From Prorocentrum cordatum (lineage: Eukaryota; Sar; Dinophyceae; Prorocentrales; Prorocentraceae): a stretch of 25,000 bases of DNA. A program made the position numbers and the translations under genes. The stretch is taken from assembly GCA_963575745.1 (NCBI GenBank), contig CAUYUJ010000383.1, forward strand, positions 1 to 25,000, in the 5' to 3' direction. Under the pieces are notes generated by a model. The model ran no database searches. It was not told the DNA's origin and saw nothing but the letters and a program-made list of their open reading frames with translations. Positions 10,731 through 20,556 of the stretch are shown here, piece by piece; position 1 is the first letter of the stretch; each line of letters starts with the position of its first letter.

Positions 10731-10814
10731 CCCGTCCAGCAACTTTGCCCTGGCGAGTTGCCTTGATCAGAGAAGTCGGGGAGCATAAAGTGGAAAAAAG
10801 GATTGCGTTGCCGT
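10731..10814 (+). repeat. H repeat, copy 1
   Basis: It is homologous by eye to 21637-21727. Shared blocks include CCAGCAAC, GAGTTGCC.TGATC, GGGGAGCATAAAGTGGAAAA (GGAGGAGCATGTAGTGAAAA in copy 2) and a closing GGCCGT/TGCCGT. Both copies are followed at once by a long purine tract. No coding frame is shared between the copies. Confidence 0.7.
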
Positions 10815-10820
10815 TATCTT

Positions 10821-11242
10821 GGGAAAGGAGGGGGAGGCAGGAGGAGTAAACAGGGGACGAGGAGGACGCGGAAGAAGAGAGGATGTAAGGAGAATGTGGA
10901 GAAAGAAAGGAGGAGGAGGAGCAGGAGGACGAGAAGGGGAGGAGGGAGAGGAGGGGGAGGAGGAGGACGAGGAGGGGGAGGAGGGGGAGGAGGAGAGGAT
11001 GATGGACGACAATGGGAGGACGATGATGGAGGCCGATGAGGGGGAGGACGACAATGGGAGGACGATGATGGAAGGACGAGGGGGGGAGAGGGAGGACGAG
11101 GAAGAAGAGGAGGAGGAGGACGAGGTGGAGGAGGAGGAGGAGGATGACGATGACGACGAGGACGAGGACGAGGAAGAGGAGGAGAGGAGGAGGAGGAGGA
11201 GGAGGAGGAGGAGGAGGAGGATGAGAGGAGAATCGACAGGGA
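10821..11242 (+). repeat. Long purine tract (GAG/GGA-rich)
   Basis: About 420 bp are almost entirely purine on the + strand, made of GAGGAGGAC-type triplets. A duplicated block, GACGACAATGGGAGGACGAT, occurs at 11006 and 11047. Frames give poly-Glu/Asp or poly-Arg/Gly and, on the other strand, poly-Ser/Pro. Mirror-repeat tracts of this kind can form triplex DNA. Confidence 0.93.
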
Positions 11243-11357
11243 AGGTGGGGGCGAGGTCCGCCGGCTCGACGACGCCCGCGTCGCCCGCGCCCGCCCCCTC
11301 ACTCTTATCCGCAATTGCGGGGTGCTACGTATATATCAGTATAAGTCGACCGTGTAC
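11243..11357. other. Spacer between the purine tract and R array 1
   Basis: Unique GC-rich sequence with TACGTATATATCAGTATA near 11328-11345. The TATATA string is noted but there is no gene start downstream for it to serve. Confidence 0.5.
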
Positions 11358-11960
11358 GCGTGGCGTACCCGCGCCCAATTCGGCACTCTCCTCTTCGTTT
11401 CGGGCCCCATAGGTCGACCCACCGAAGGCCCCAGCGGCAACGCCCGCATGGCGCACCCGCGCACAATTCGGCACACCTCTCACACGCTTCGTCACCACAG
11501 GGAGCTCCTCCGAAGGCCCCAGCGGCAGCGTCCGCAATGCGCACACGCGCCCACATCGGCTTACCCCTCCTACGCTTCGTGACCCCATGGGGAGCTCCAC
11601 CGCAGGCCCCAGCGGCACCGTCCGCATGGCGCACCCGCGCCCAATTCGGCACACCCTTCGCACGCTTCGTAGCCCCACAGGGACCGCAGGCCCCAGCGGC
11701 AGCGCCCGCATGGCGCACCCGCGCCCACTCCGGCACACCCTTCGCGCGCATCGTGGGCCAACTGGGGAACCCCGCCGAATGCCCCAAGGGCAGCGTCCGC
11801 ACAATTCGGCACACCCCTCACGCGCTTCGTGCCCCCATGAGGAGCCTCGCCGAAGGCCCCAGCGGCAACGCCCGCACGGCGAGTTCATTCGCGCCCAAAT
11901 CGGCACACCCCTGACACGTTTCCCTGCCCCACACGGAGCCCCACCGAAGACTCGAGCGGC
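11358..11960 (+). repeat. R array, locus 1 (about seven 76-95-bp units)
   Basis: Units start near 11391, 11485, 11573, 11663, 11747, 11824 and 11917. The consensus runs CTTCGTGGCCCCACAGGGAG, CTCCACCGAAGGCCCCAGCG, GCAGCGTCCGCATGGCGCAC, CCGCGCCCAATTCGGCACAC. The units differ by small deletions that break any shared frame, so the Pro/Ala/Arg-rich open frames are incidental. Confidence 0.93.
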
Positions 11961-12020
11961 CGAAGGCCTTCACCTGCACGCGAGACTCGCAGCTGCACAT
12001 GGTGCGGCCCTTCGCCAGGA
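11954..12020 (+). repeat. R tail, locus 1
   Basis: GCGGCCGAAGGCC, TGCACGCGA, GCAGCTGCACATGGT and CTTCGCCAGGA appear in the same order as at 14238-14300. Both copies sit exactly at the end of an R array, so this is a defined 3' boundary of the R element. Confidence 0.85.
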
Positions 12021-12059
12021 TGATCTTGCTGAGTTTCTTCGTCGTGGCGATTGCACAGC

Positions 12060-12640
12060 GCCCAACGCGGGCGGACGCGTGCGGGTGAGAATGGTCATTC
12101 GCGCCCGTGTTCGCGCGGAGCGATCCTGTATTGCCCAGAACCAAGAAGACGCAGCGTTGACCTCGAAACGAAAGTATTGCTTTAGCGGTAACCGATGTGT
12201 TTTGGGGGTTGACTTGATTGCGTCGCTGGCATGTGTAGCACGGTCTGCGCGGATCGCCCAGGGCGTGCATGCGCGCGGGCGACCATGGCCACTCGCGCGC
12301 GCGTGCGCGCGTGAGGGGATCTTGTATCTCCCAGAACCGGGCAGTCGCCATGTTGATTTGGGAATTATAGTGGTGGTAGGCATGTTGTCCCGCGCGCGTG
12401 CGCGCGTGGATCGTTCTTGTATTGCCCAACATAAAGAAGTCGCCGCGCTGGCCTTGATTCGGTTTTTGCCTTCGCTGGCCGGCTTGGTTTCGAATGTGCT
12501 ATTGTTTGTTGGCGTTTTGCACCAGTTCAGCCCGCCCAGCGCGCGCGTGCGCGTGTGTAGCGTTCATGCATTGCCCAGAGTCGTCGCAATGCTGGCCTGG
12601 ATACCAAAGTGTTGCCTCAGCGGTGACTGATTTGATTTCG
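12060..12640 (+). repeat. D repeats: four degenerate copies with GC/GT alternation
   Basis: Each copy has an alternating CGCGCGCGTGCGCGCG-type run followed by TGTATTGCCCAGAAC (variants) and GAAGTCGCCGCGCTGG. The TTGCCCAG anchor (or its variant) lies near 12132, 12329, 12422 and 12573, so spacing is irregular (about 95-195 bp). The alternating purine-pyrimidine runs are the kind of sequence able to adopt Z-DNA. No stable reading frame crosses the four copies. Confidence 0.8.
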
Positions 12641-12689
12641 AAGTTCAGATGATATGTTGGTTGTATGTTTAATGATGGGGCGTACGGAA

Positions 12690-12977
12690 GGCCAAGATCC
12701 TGTCGCGAGCTCCAAGTTCCGCGCGCGACGCGAGTTACATGTGTAATCACAACGCAGACGAGTCATGTCCATGCCTAGGTTCTCGCGCGAGCCGCGGGGT
12801 TCCTTGCGCGACGCGTTGTATGGCTTAATTACATGTGCGGCCACACAGAAGAGTGGTCACACTAAGGCCTAGTCCCCCGTGCGAGTCCTTCGGCACCGCT
12901 GTGCGAGTTGGGGTTCACATGTGTAGCGGAATCGGAAGGTGGTCACGGAAAGGCCGAATTTATCGCGAGTGTTTGGC
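12690..12977 (+). repeat. E repeats: three copies of about 86-97 bp
   Basis: The anchor ACATGTG occurs at 12734, 12831 and 12917, each preceded by a GCGAG or GCGCGACGCG motif and followed by a GGTCAC- or AGTCATG-type block and then AGGCC. A partial fourth start (AGGCCGAATTTATCGCGAG) follows. Copies are well diverged. Confidence 0.7.
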
Positions 12978-13333
12978 GTTTCTTGTGGCTTGGAGGTCGG
13001 GAGGGAGATTGATGTCGTCGGCTTGCGCAGGCGCAGCTGCAGCGCGAAGGCTCTCGCTTTTCCTTGATGGTTGCCGTCGGGTGGGTGAGTGCAGCCATGC
13101 GCGTGTTTCGGGGCTGCGTCGCAGGTGCTGGGCAAACAAGGCGTTCCTTACGTGTTGTTCGCGGGCGGCGAATCCGCGTTTGATTTTTTGAGCGCGGGCG
13201 GTCGGGGGGGGGGTGGAAGAGGCGTTCCTTGGTCTTTGGCAGACGGGATGGGGTTCGGCCGTTCCTTCGGGTTTGGCGGCTCGGCTCGGCTCCTCGGCTC
13301 GGCTCGGCTCGGCCCGGTGACATCGCCCCCCTT
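12978..13333. other. GC-rich stretch without a recognisable gene
   Basis: Overlapping open frames on both strands show no family resemblance. A pentanucleotide satellite (GGCTC, about seven copies with one CT interruption) lies at 13278-13316. I see nothing else of note. Confidence 0.6.
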
Positions 13334-13395
13334 TTCTCAACCATCTTGTGGTGTTGGGACTTTGCTTTGAAGAGGCAGCGCCCCCCTGTTTTCGC
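13334..13395 (+). repeat. R head, locus 2
   Basis: CTCAACCATCTTGTGGTGTT, GGGACTTTGC and TTTGAAGAGG align with 22329-22385 (CTTAACCATCCTGTGGTGTT, GGGTCCTCG, TTTTGAAGAAG). Both lie just left of an R array, separated from it by a pyrimidine-rich segment, so this looks like the 5' boundary of the R element. It was not found next to locus 1. Confidence 0.8.
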
Positions 13396-14237
13396 CCCTC
13401 CCGCTGCACCCCACCCCCTCGGTTCCAGTCCCTGCTGTTACCCTCCGCAGGTCGTTGTTTCGGAACACCGCTCACACGCTTTGTTACACCAGGGAGCTCC
13501 ACCGAACGGCCCAGCGGCAACGCCCGCATAGCGCACCTGCGCCCAATTCGGCACACCATTCACACGTTTCGTGGCCCCACGGGGAGCCCCGCCGAAGGCT
13601 CCAGCGGCAGCGCTCGCATTGCGCACCCGCACCCAATTCGGCACACCCTTCGCACGTTCCGTGGCCCCACAGGGAGCCCCGCCGAAGGCCTCCGCAGCAG
13701 CGTCCGCATAGCGCACCCGCACCCCAGTCGGCCCACCCTCCACACGCTTCGTGGCCTCGTAGGAAGGTCCACCGCAGGCCCCAGCGGCAGCGTCCGCACG
13801 GCGCACCCACACCCATTGAGGCACACCCTTCGCACGTAGTTTGGCCCCACCGGGAGATCCACCGAAGGTGCGTCCGCATGGCTTGCCCGCACCCAGCCTT
13901 GCACACCCCTGACACGCGTCGTGGTCTCACAGGGAGATCCACCTCAGGCCCTAGCGGCAGCGTCCGCATGGCGCACCCGCACCGAAAGTTGCACACCCCT
14001 CACAAGTTTGGCCCCATAGGGAGCTTCGCCGAAGCCCCACAGGGATTTCCACCGCAGGCCCCAGCGGCAGCGTTCGCATGGCGCACCCGCACCCAACCTG
14101 GCACACCCTTGAAACGACTTGTGCCCCCAGAGCTTCACCGAAGGCCCTAGCGGCAATGTCCGCATGGCGTAACCGCAGCCAATTCTGCACACCCTTCGAA
14201 CGTGTCGTGGCCCCATGAGAATTCCCACCGCAGACCC
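13396..14237 (+). repeat. R array, locus 2 (about nine units)
   Basis: After a C-rich lead, R units start near 13477, 13566, 13654, 13745, 13835, 13918, 14010, 14118 and 14203. They share CTCCACCGAAGGCCCCAGCG and GCGCACCCGCACCCAATTCG with locus 1 and have the same orientation. The unit at 14010 carries an internal duplication of the CCCCACAGGGA segment. Confidence 0.92.
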
Positions 14238-14300
14238 CAGCGGCCGAAGGCCCTCACTTGCACGCGATACTTGCAGTTGCACATGGTCCTTCGCCAGGAG
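14238..14300 (+). repeat. R tail, locus 2
   Basis: AGCGGCCGAAGGCC, TTGCACGCGATACTTGCAG, TTGCACATGGT and CCTTCGCCAGGA match the locus 1 tail in order and spacing, apart from a short deletion (TGCGGC missing here). Confidence 0.85.
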
Positions 14301-14540
14301 AAGGTTTGCAGTCGCACTGTATCACAACGTGTTGCAATTCCAAAGATTCCCAGATCATCTGCACGAGCAGAACACCGTGCATTACACACCATTGCTAGCG
14401 GATGCTTCTGAGAGCAACGTGAGAGACAAGACACTTCACGGCATCATAGCACCGCAGATGATGGCAAAGACCCCAACAACACAAGACAACATGCTGCTTG
14501 CACACTGCAATGCCATGGAAGTGCGAACGAGAGTGTAAGC
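14301..14540. other. Unique spacer
   Basis: I see no repeat or recognisable coding segment here. The next feature begins directly after it. Confidence 0.5.
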
Positions 14541-14670
14541 GAGCGCTTTGCTGGATCGCAGAATCCAGACAAAGCTGCAACGCCAGCACAGTAGAACAGG
14601 CGAGAGCATTGCTGGATCGCACAATCCAGACAAAGCCGCAACGCCAGCACAACATGACAGGCACGAGCAG
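14541..14670 (+). repeat. 61-bp tandem duplication with a hairpin
   Basis: TTGCTGGATCGCA at 14548 recurs at 14609, and similarity extends through AATCCAGACAAAGC.GCAACG and CCAGCACA. In the first copy GCTTTG-CTGGAT pairs with ATCCAG-A-CAAAGC, giving a 12-bp stem with a one-base bulge and a six-base loop. The second copy keeps most of the stem (GCATTG instead of GCTTTG). It could be a small structured RNA element, but nothing in the sequence proves transcription. Confidence 0.85.
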
Positions 14671-14866
14671 TGCACAGATGACTGCACCACAGCAGTGCCA
14701 CGCAGTAAGAGCCGGCCGCTCTGCGGTTCATCGGGAGATATTGTATATATAGAAGATGGGGCGTGCGTCTGTGGGCGAGAAGAGAATGAGCGGGAGGCAG
14801 TGGCGCCGCGGGTGAGGATGATCAGAGCGAGGATCAGGATGGTGAGGCTCGCCCTCCTGGTGCTGA

Positions 14867-15090
14867 CCACCTCATCCTTCTCTCTTCCTCCACCTCCTCC
14901 ACCTCTTCATCCTCTTCCTCCGCCTTCACCTCCTCCTCCACCACCTCCTCCAACTCTTCTCCTTCTCCTCCCCCTCCCCGTCCTCCTCCTAGTACTGCCC
15001 CTCCTCCTCATCCTCATCCTCATCCTCCTCCTCCCCTTCCTCCTCCTCTCTCCTCCCCTCCTCCGTCCGTCCTCCTACGTCTTCCTCCCT
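14867..15090 (-). repeat. Long pyrimidine tract (purine on the minus strand)
   Basis: TCC/CTC triplets fill about 220 bp. This is the opposite polarity to the tracts at 10.8 and 21.7 kb. A plus-strand frame gives Pro/Leu runs and the minus strand gives Glu/Arg runs; neither is evidence of a protein. Confidence 0.92.
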
Positions 15091-15149
15091 GGTAATCCTC
15101 GTCATCGTCCTCGGGGGCCTCACTCGGGGGGGGATCTTTGGCGACTTTG

Positions 15150-15790
15150 TGAGGGTGTCTCGAGTGGGAGCACCAGAGTAGGACACGCCCAGGTAAACTT
15201 GTGCGAGGATGTCTCGAGCGAGAGCCCCAGACTGTGACACGCCCGGTGCGCCCATGTGCGCCCCGGCGGTCGCCGGCAGATCCCCAGCAATGGTCCCTGG
15301 GGGCGCTTGGGGGCCTGATTTTCTCGTTGCCCCTAAATCGCTCAGCGATTTCGGGGGCAGCGAAATTTGATGAGACCAGTTCTCCCCCATATCGTTGCCT
15401 CGTTGCCTCATGGCCTCACCCACCTGGCGCTCTGTAGGGAGCGGGTCGGTTTTGATCTTGAGAGGTATCTCGAGCGAGAGCCCCGACTGGGACGCGCCCC
15501 GTGCGCCCCGGCGCGCCCTGGCGCGTGCCAGCAGAGCCCCGAAGATGATCCCTGGAGGCGCTATGGGCCCCGACTTTCTCGCGCGCTGGGGGTCGACTTT
15601 GGAAAGAAGTCTCGAGCGAGAGCCCCCGACGGAGACGCTCCCAGTGCGCCCCGGCTCGCGTCGTCTGAGGGACTCTTATCATAGGGGAGGCTCGGGGGGC
15701 CGGTTCCTGAGGATGTCCCACACGAGGGCGGTGGTCCGGTTGTTTTTGTTGAGATCACGCGCGAGGGCTCCGGTTTGGAATACGTCGCCA
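15150..15790. repeat. C repeats built on TCTCGAGCGAGAGCCC
   Basis: TCTCGAG(C/T)G-type starts lie at 15158, 15212, 15468 and 15610, with a decayed copy near 15754. Longer copies (15212 and 15468) continue with GACACGCCCGGTGCGCCC-like and CCAGCAATGGTCCCTGG-like blocks and end in GATTTTCTCG or GACTTTCTCG. The start itself is near-palindromic (TCTCG-AG-CGAGA). On the minus strand it reads GALARD in each copy, but the copies fall in different frames, so a repeat protein is not supported. Confidence 0.82.
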
Positions 15791-16425
15791 GTTTTCCCGG
15801 GTTCCCCTGGATCTCCGGATGTCTCAGAAACAGAATTGGAGGAGCGGTTGGCGTGCCCATGTCCTCGCGCGCCAGTAGTCAGGATGACGCGAGTTCTCAA
15901 GACAAGTTCCTTCAAGTCAAGCGCACCAAATCATTCGAAATATTGTTTATGTGTATACGCACATGTATGATTCAACACGTAAGAGCATACCATGACCGAA
16001 CCAGACATCCCATACAACAATGCATAGTATGATATTGATTGAATGGGCCTACGATGAACAGTTTTGATTTAACACGACATAGCAGGGTATAGTATTCACA
16101 ACAGGATGAGAAGAGGGTGTAACACCATACTGGTTTTCTATGAAACGCGACATGCGTGCCGACGTCAAGTTGGTCACAGGAACAACGAGGCATAGCAACG
16201 ACCGATTGGACGGCGCATCAAATTTGAAGGGCGTCACGACGTAACGATGGTCCGTCCAGAACATAACATAACATACTTGTTCGTAGTATACACACATAAG
16301 TGAAGCAACACAGTAGAATGTTGTAGAAATCTGCGGCGATAAATTAACGGCGCCTTCAGGAGAAAACAATAGACGGAGAGCATCATGCAGAACCGGCCGA
16401 GTAATCGAGTCTCGTCAAACGCGAC
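15791..16425. other. AT-richer stretch without a recognisable gene
   Basis: Composition is more balanced than in the flanks and frames are short. The 15-mer AAACGCGACATGCGT occurs twice, at 16143 and 16417, 274 bp apart in the same orientation. I see nothing else that I can name. Confidence 0.6.
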
Positions 16426-18019
16426 ATGCGTTTCGAGCTCTGGCTTGCCACCGTAAACAAATACCAAACAATGCTAGACTCGAGAGCAAATGCCGAAGTA
16501 TGCGATGGGGATGCGTCGAAACAACATCATTTTGTGACAGCCCTGGGTCTTATGGCAAACCCCTGGAGGCCGACAGCTTTCAGAAAACGCTTGTCGCCAT
16601 GTTTCATGGCGCGGGGATGTCAGAGATCGCTCTGGCTCGAGAGCTGTATGCACAAATATCGGGTCTGGTTGCTTGGGGTTCCATTTGTCTTTGCCCACGA
16701 TGTTTCCATGTGCTTTGCCACGCCGGTCCCCTGGTGGCAGGCCTCTCATGCAGGCGTCCCGGGCTGCTCGTATGGATTGGCTCGACCCCGCTCCTGTCCC
16801 TGTGCGCCTATGTCGGCTGCACGTGAGCCCAGATGTCCAGCGGCATCCTCCTCCCGCATCCCTCTCACCCGGCTGCCCTCCTGCGCTTCCCCTTCGCGCA
16901 CCTTTCGTCGGCCGCCTCCTCCCCTCGAGGCGTTCTTCTGGTGCTCCATCGTGCCCGTCGCGCGGTGCATCGAGCTGAGCTCGCGCGGGTGCCTCCCGCC
17001 CGGGAAGCTGGACGGCATGGTCCGAGGGCTGCGGCCTTCTGTTTGTGGTTGCGGCTGCTGCCCGCTTTCGCTGTCTCGTCAGACGAGAGCCTTGCACGCC
17101 GACGCCGGCATCAGCCGCCCCTGCACCTGTACCGCATCCGGCGCCTCTCCGGCCTCCTCCTCCTCGCCCCTCCGGCTGCCCCCTCTCCCCCTGCGGCACT
17201 GCGGGCAAAGCGGTTCTTGTCCGCCGCAGCCCGCGCCGCGCGCGCGCCCGAGCGCGCGGCGCGACGCACGACCCCCTACCTCTGAGATCCTCTGTCCTCT
17301 CCCCCTCCTCCTCCTCCTCCTCCTGGCGCCTCCCGTGCGAAGGCCCAGGTGCAGCCCACAGCCTGCTCCAGAGGTGTTCTCCAGCTGCGGTCCAGCTCCG
17401 GCCCCCGACGCGCGCGAACCGCGCGGGGGGGGGCCACGTCGGCGCCCCTGGCGCGGCCACCGAGCCTCTGGCCTCCCCGCGTCGGGCCGTGGTCGCGGGC
17501 TCTGGGCCCCAGGACCACCCCCAGGAGCGGCTCGGGACGAAGCCCTCCCGACTCCTGTGGCTCTTCCTGCTGCTGCACTTCCTCCTCCCTCCTCCCTCCT
17601 CCTCCCTCCCTCCCTCCCTCCCTCCCTCCCTCCTCCCCTCCCTCCCTCCTCTCCTCCTCCTCCCTCCTCCCTCCTCCCTCCTCCTCCCTCCCTCCTCCTC
17701 TTGCTCCTCCTCCTCCTCCCTCCTCCTCTTGCTCCTCCTCCCGTTGCTCCTCCTGCTGCTCCTCGTCGCCCCCTCTTGCGAGGAGTCTCCAGCGAGGCCT
17801 CCGCCCCGAGGGGTCGGCCTTTCGAGGTTCTTGGAGGCGCATCCTGCCTCAAGCGGATGCATCGGCATGGCGCTCGGGTATCCGACCAAGGTCCACCAGA
17901 GGTCCAGGATCCAGAATGGCCGGATGGCTTGTCGGGGCTCGCGCAGTGACTTCCCAGGTTTCGGAGCGCGTTCTGGGCCAGGATGCCGGGGCGAACTATG
18001 GCCGTGGCGATGAGTGATC
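16426..18019. other. GC-rich stretch open on both strands; no supported gene
   Basis: A plus-strand frame of about 507 codons (16426-17949) and a minus-strand frame of about 543 codons (16474-18105) overlap almost completely, and further frames of 190-320 codons are open within them. None shows a motif, domain or signal peptide that I recognise, and the right third of each is a translated CTC/GAG tract. The likeliest explanation is a low stop-codon density in GC-rich sequence. If one of these is real, a spliced gene with an exon in 16426-17280 is the better candidate, because that part is less repetitive. Confidence 0.4.
17572..17765 (-). repeat. Pyrimidine tract (CTC/CCT)n
   Basis: About 190 bp of CTCC and TCCC repeats, with a smaller CTCCTC run at 17283-17320. 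On the minus strand it is a purine tract. Confidence 0.92.
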
Positions 18020-18098
18020 AGGGGAAGAGGAGGAGTAGGAGGAGGAGGAGAAGGTGGAGGAGGAGGCGAAAGAGGAGGAGGACCAGAGTGAGGATGAG
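18020..18098 (+). repeat. Short purine tract
   Basis: GAGGAG-type triplets for about 80 bp. Unlike the tracts at 10.8 and 21.7 kb it is not preceded by an H repeat. Confidence 0.85.
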
Positions 18099-18812
18099 GA
18101 CCCAATATTCATCAACGATGTTGGAATAAACCCTTCCTCCAAGCTCCATTTTCATAGGCCCCTACAAAGGTTCATCTGCACTGAGAGAAGTGCCCCGTTG
18201 GGAGACAACCGTTTGAAGATCCTGAAGCGTATCAAAACATCATGATCGGGACTCCGACGACACGAATTATTCTGATTGCTGCGTCTCGACGATCCTGAGT
18301 AGCGCCAGAGCACCATTCCTAGGATTTCGACACCTCGGCCATGCGGTCCGATGTGGAGCCGGATTTTAGCAGGGTTTTCTCCACGCCGTCGTCGCTGATG
18401 CCGCCGATGCATCGGAGATGCATCGACGATGCAGCGCGATCCTCCGACCCCATCTTCTCCGTCCCAATTTGGGAGGACTCTGGAAATCAAGGCCGCTGAC
18501 GTGGAGCGTGCAGGCAGGTTGGTCGTCCATCCCTCCTTGAGCCGCTTCTTTCCTTGCCCTTTGAACTGTTTTTGGTTGCCGCCTTCTCGCTCTGCTGCAA
18601 CGGACGGTTTCAAAGCCAACAGGAGCCAATTGGACGGAGGCGGCGGAGTTTGGGGGAGGAGAAGTCGGAGGTCGCCGCGGCGATCGTGGCGGCCGCAAAA
18701 GAGGCCAAGGTATACGTCAAGGAGCGCCATCCCCTTCCCAGCCCCCAATTCCGCTCTGCAATGCATCCGCGGCCCACTATTAACAGTATTGCTGCAGGGC
18801 CCATTGCTGCTA
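18099..18812. other. Unique stretch without a recognisable gene
   Basis: Frames on both strands are open but not recognisable. A perfect 12-bp palindrome CCGATGCATCGG (18404-18415) is followed by two more ATGCATCG or GATGCA motifs within 20 bases. The plus frame that enters the LRR fragment at 18819 is open from 18429, but its upstream part shows no LRR pattern. Confidence 0.55.
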
Positions 18813-18815
18813 TCA

Positions 18816-19355
18816 GTCCAGTTGGCCAGGCCGGACCTGGGCCCCACCCAAGTCACAGGCCACATCAGGGCGCTGCAGGCCTTCATCCAGTTGTACGCGG
18901 TGGTCTGGTTTTTTGGCCGCTGGGTGTCGTCAATTTGGTTCGTATGTCATCACTTCGACGTCATCGGCCTCGTCGTGATCTCCCTCGGTACGGCGTTGGA
19001 GTGAGCCGTGCCACTCATCTTCATGGCCCTCGTGCTCATCCTGGTGGTCGGCGCGCTGCTCATGGAGTTCGTGGTGGAGGGCCGACTCGAGGTGGACAGT
19101 CGAGTTCAAACAGCGACGCCCAGGTCGCAGGGCGACATCGGGGCGCCGCAGGTCCTGGTCCAGTGGACCGGGCTGCGCCTGAGCGACACCCAGGTCGCAG
19201 GCCACATCGGGGCCCTGCCGGCCCTCGTCCAGTGGGCTACGCTGCGCCTGCGCCACGCCCAGGCCGCGGGCCACATCGGGGCGCGGCAGGCCCTCGTCAG
19301 GTTGACCGGGCTGGGCCTGCGCCACGCCCAGGTCGCAGGCGAGATATCGGGGCGC
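18816..19355 (+). pseudogene. LRR-protein gene fragment 1, interrupted
   Basis: In one frame I see, in order: one LRR (LARPDLGPTQVT, GHIRALQAFIQL; from 18819), a hydrophobic stretch (18894-19001; WFVCHHFDVIGLVVISLG), an in-frame TGA (19002-19004), a second hydrophobic stretch after an ATG at 19023 (MALVLILVVGALLMEFVV), and three LRRs of exactly 69 bp (19131-19199, 19200-19268, 19269-19337). A fourth LRR starts but the frame is lost near 19338-19355, where GGCGAGATATCGGGG replaces the expected 13-base GGCGACATCGGGG. LRRs of this form bind other proteins; whether this one does anything is unknown. The stop and the frame loss point to a pseudogene or to badly spliced remnants. If an intron were hidden here, the TGA could be excluded, but I see no convincing splice pair. 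The LRR family call is firm; a function is not. Confidence 0.6.
18891..19199 (+). repeat. Segmental duplication, copy 1
   Basis: This segment recurs at 20557-20863 in the same orientation with about 15 differences by eye and a two-base gap in a T-run (TTTTTT against TTTT near 18909). It covers the first hydrophobic stretch, the in-frame TGA, the second hydrophobic stretch and the first complete LRR. Outside it the two LRR fragments diverge sharply. Confidence 0.92.
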
Positions 19356-20556
19356 GGCAACGCTGGGCCTGCGGCTCGCCGCGCTGCTCGTCGGCGCCTT
19401 CGGGATGCTCGCGATGCTGCGCTGCGCGCCCGTGCTTGCGTCGGCGAGCCAGGCTCCTGGCAAGACAGTCAAGGGAGGCAAAAACCATCCGGACCGGACA
19501 ATTTGCGTTTACTAAAAGGTCCTGGGCGTTGAGTAAACAGCCGTGCCTTGTTCGATTCCTTCTTTGGGCGCGCTTATTACAGGCCTCGCGTGTCGGGGTG
19601 GTTCTTAACTTATCGGGGCGGATTTTCTGCCAGGAAGACAGGGAGCTGGCGGCGCGGCCCGCGCTGAAGCTCCTGTCGGCCGGCGCGGTAGTGCCAGGAG
19701 CCACACGCAGGCGGCGAAACGCGGCATAGCATGCGGCTCTCGCGCCAGCCGGTGGTTTCGCCGCAGCCGCGGGCGATGGGATCGCCTGGGCAACAGTTGG
19801 CCCACGGCTTGGCGCCTGCGCTGCTGCCCCGTCGAGGCTGGGGTGTGCGGCCAGGCCCGTGCTCGGCGAGGAGGTGGCGCAGGTCGTTTCAGGCGGCGAG
19901 GCGCTGGCTCCTGGCACCTGGGGGGTCCCGTTCGGAGCCCCAGCCTTGCGTGCCAAGGCCTTCGGAGATGGCCTGGAGGCTAGCTTGCGCCTCGCCGCGC
20001 AGGCCGGGGCCGTACGCCAGGAGATCGAGGAGCAGCAGTTCGGCGGTGTCGCGAGCGCGGTGCCCGTCGTCCGTCGTGGAGAAGGTGGTTGGCAAGTTCC
20101 ACGGTTCTTCTGGCATGGCCAGGGAGCCGCAGTCCGACGCTACGGATGTCGGTGGTGGTGGTGTCTTGCATACTGCTGCTCGGGGAGCCGACGGTTCTTT
20201 TGGCGTGGGGGGCTCCGTGGCCGCCGCGGAGCCAGTTGCACCCAGCAGCTCATGGACACCGACGGGACTGCGACATGCCCCTAGCCCTACAGAAGGCCTG
20301 CTTTTCCAAAGGTCGTATGGTGGCCGCTCCATAGTAGACGACCGTGGGAGCGATCTGTCGGGTCTCGTTCGTGTCAGTGTTGTCTCGTTGTTGGATGATG
20401 CCTTGAATAGGTGTCATGTACGTGCGATGTTCGCCATCCTGTGCATGGAGCGGTCCATCTTGCCCTGCAGTTTGTTTTTTCCTTGTCCAGGGAGCGTCCT
20501 GATGCTGTATGTGGCGACGGGCTTCCTGGCATAGGATGTGGCTCCCGCTCGAGGGT
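19356..20556. other. Stretch between the LRR fragments; no recognisable gene
   Basis: Just after fragment 1 a third frame reads a short hydrophobic segment (LAALLVGAFGMLAMLRCAPV) and stops at 19512, which may be the decayed end of the LRR gene. The rest is GC-rich with overlapping open frames on both strands (for example a plus frame at 19731-20534) and no motif that I recognise. I did not find tandem repeats here. Confidence 0.5.

Noticed and set aside
9498-10788. Frames of 300-370 codons with Pro-Arg-Asp or Gly-Trp-Val-Ala repeats
   Set aside because: They are products of the 11/12-bp minisatellite and the 92-105-bp repeat. Both strands are open at once and nothing outside the repeats is conserved.
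11328-11345. TATATA-like string as a promoter, and a similar one at 14744-14752
   Set aside because: No supported gene start follows either one, and AT-rich strings of this length are expected by chance. The TATAAA in beta-class T units was set aside for the same reason.
15150-15790. Minus-strand repeat protein with GALARD motifs
   Set aside because: The motif recurs because the DNA repeat TCTCGAGCGAGAGCCCC recurs. The copies lie in different frames with stops between them.
16426-18105. Long open frames of about 507 codons (+) and 543 codons (-)
   Set aside because: They overlap on opposite strands, are rich in Pro, Ser, Arg and Gly, run through a CTC/GAG tract and show no family motif. High GC content explains them.
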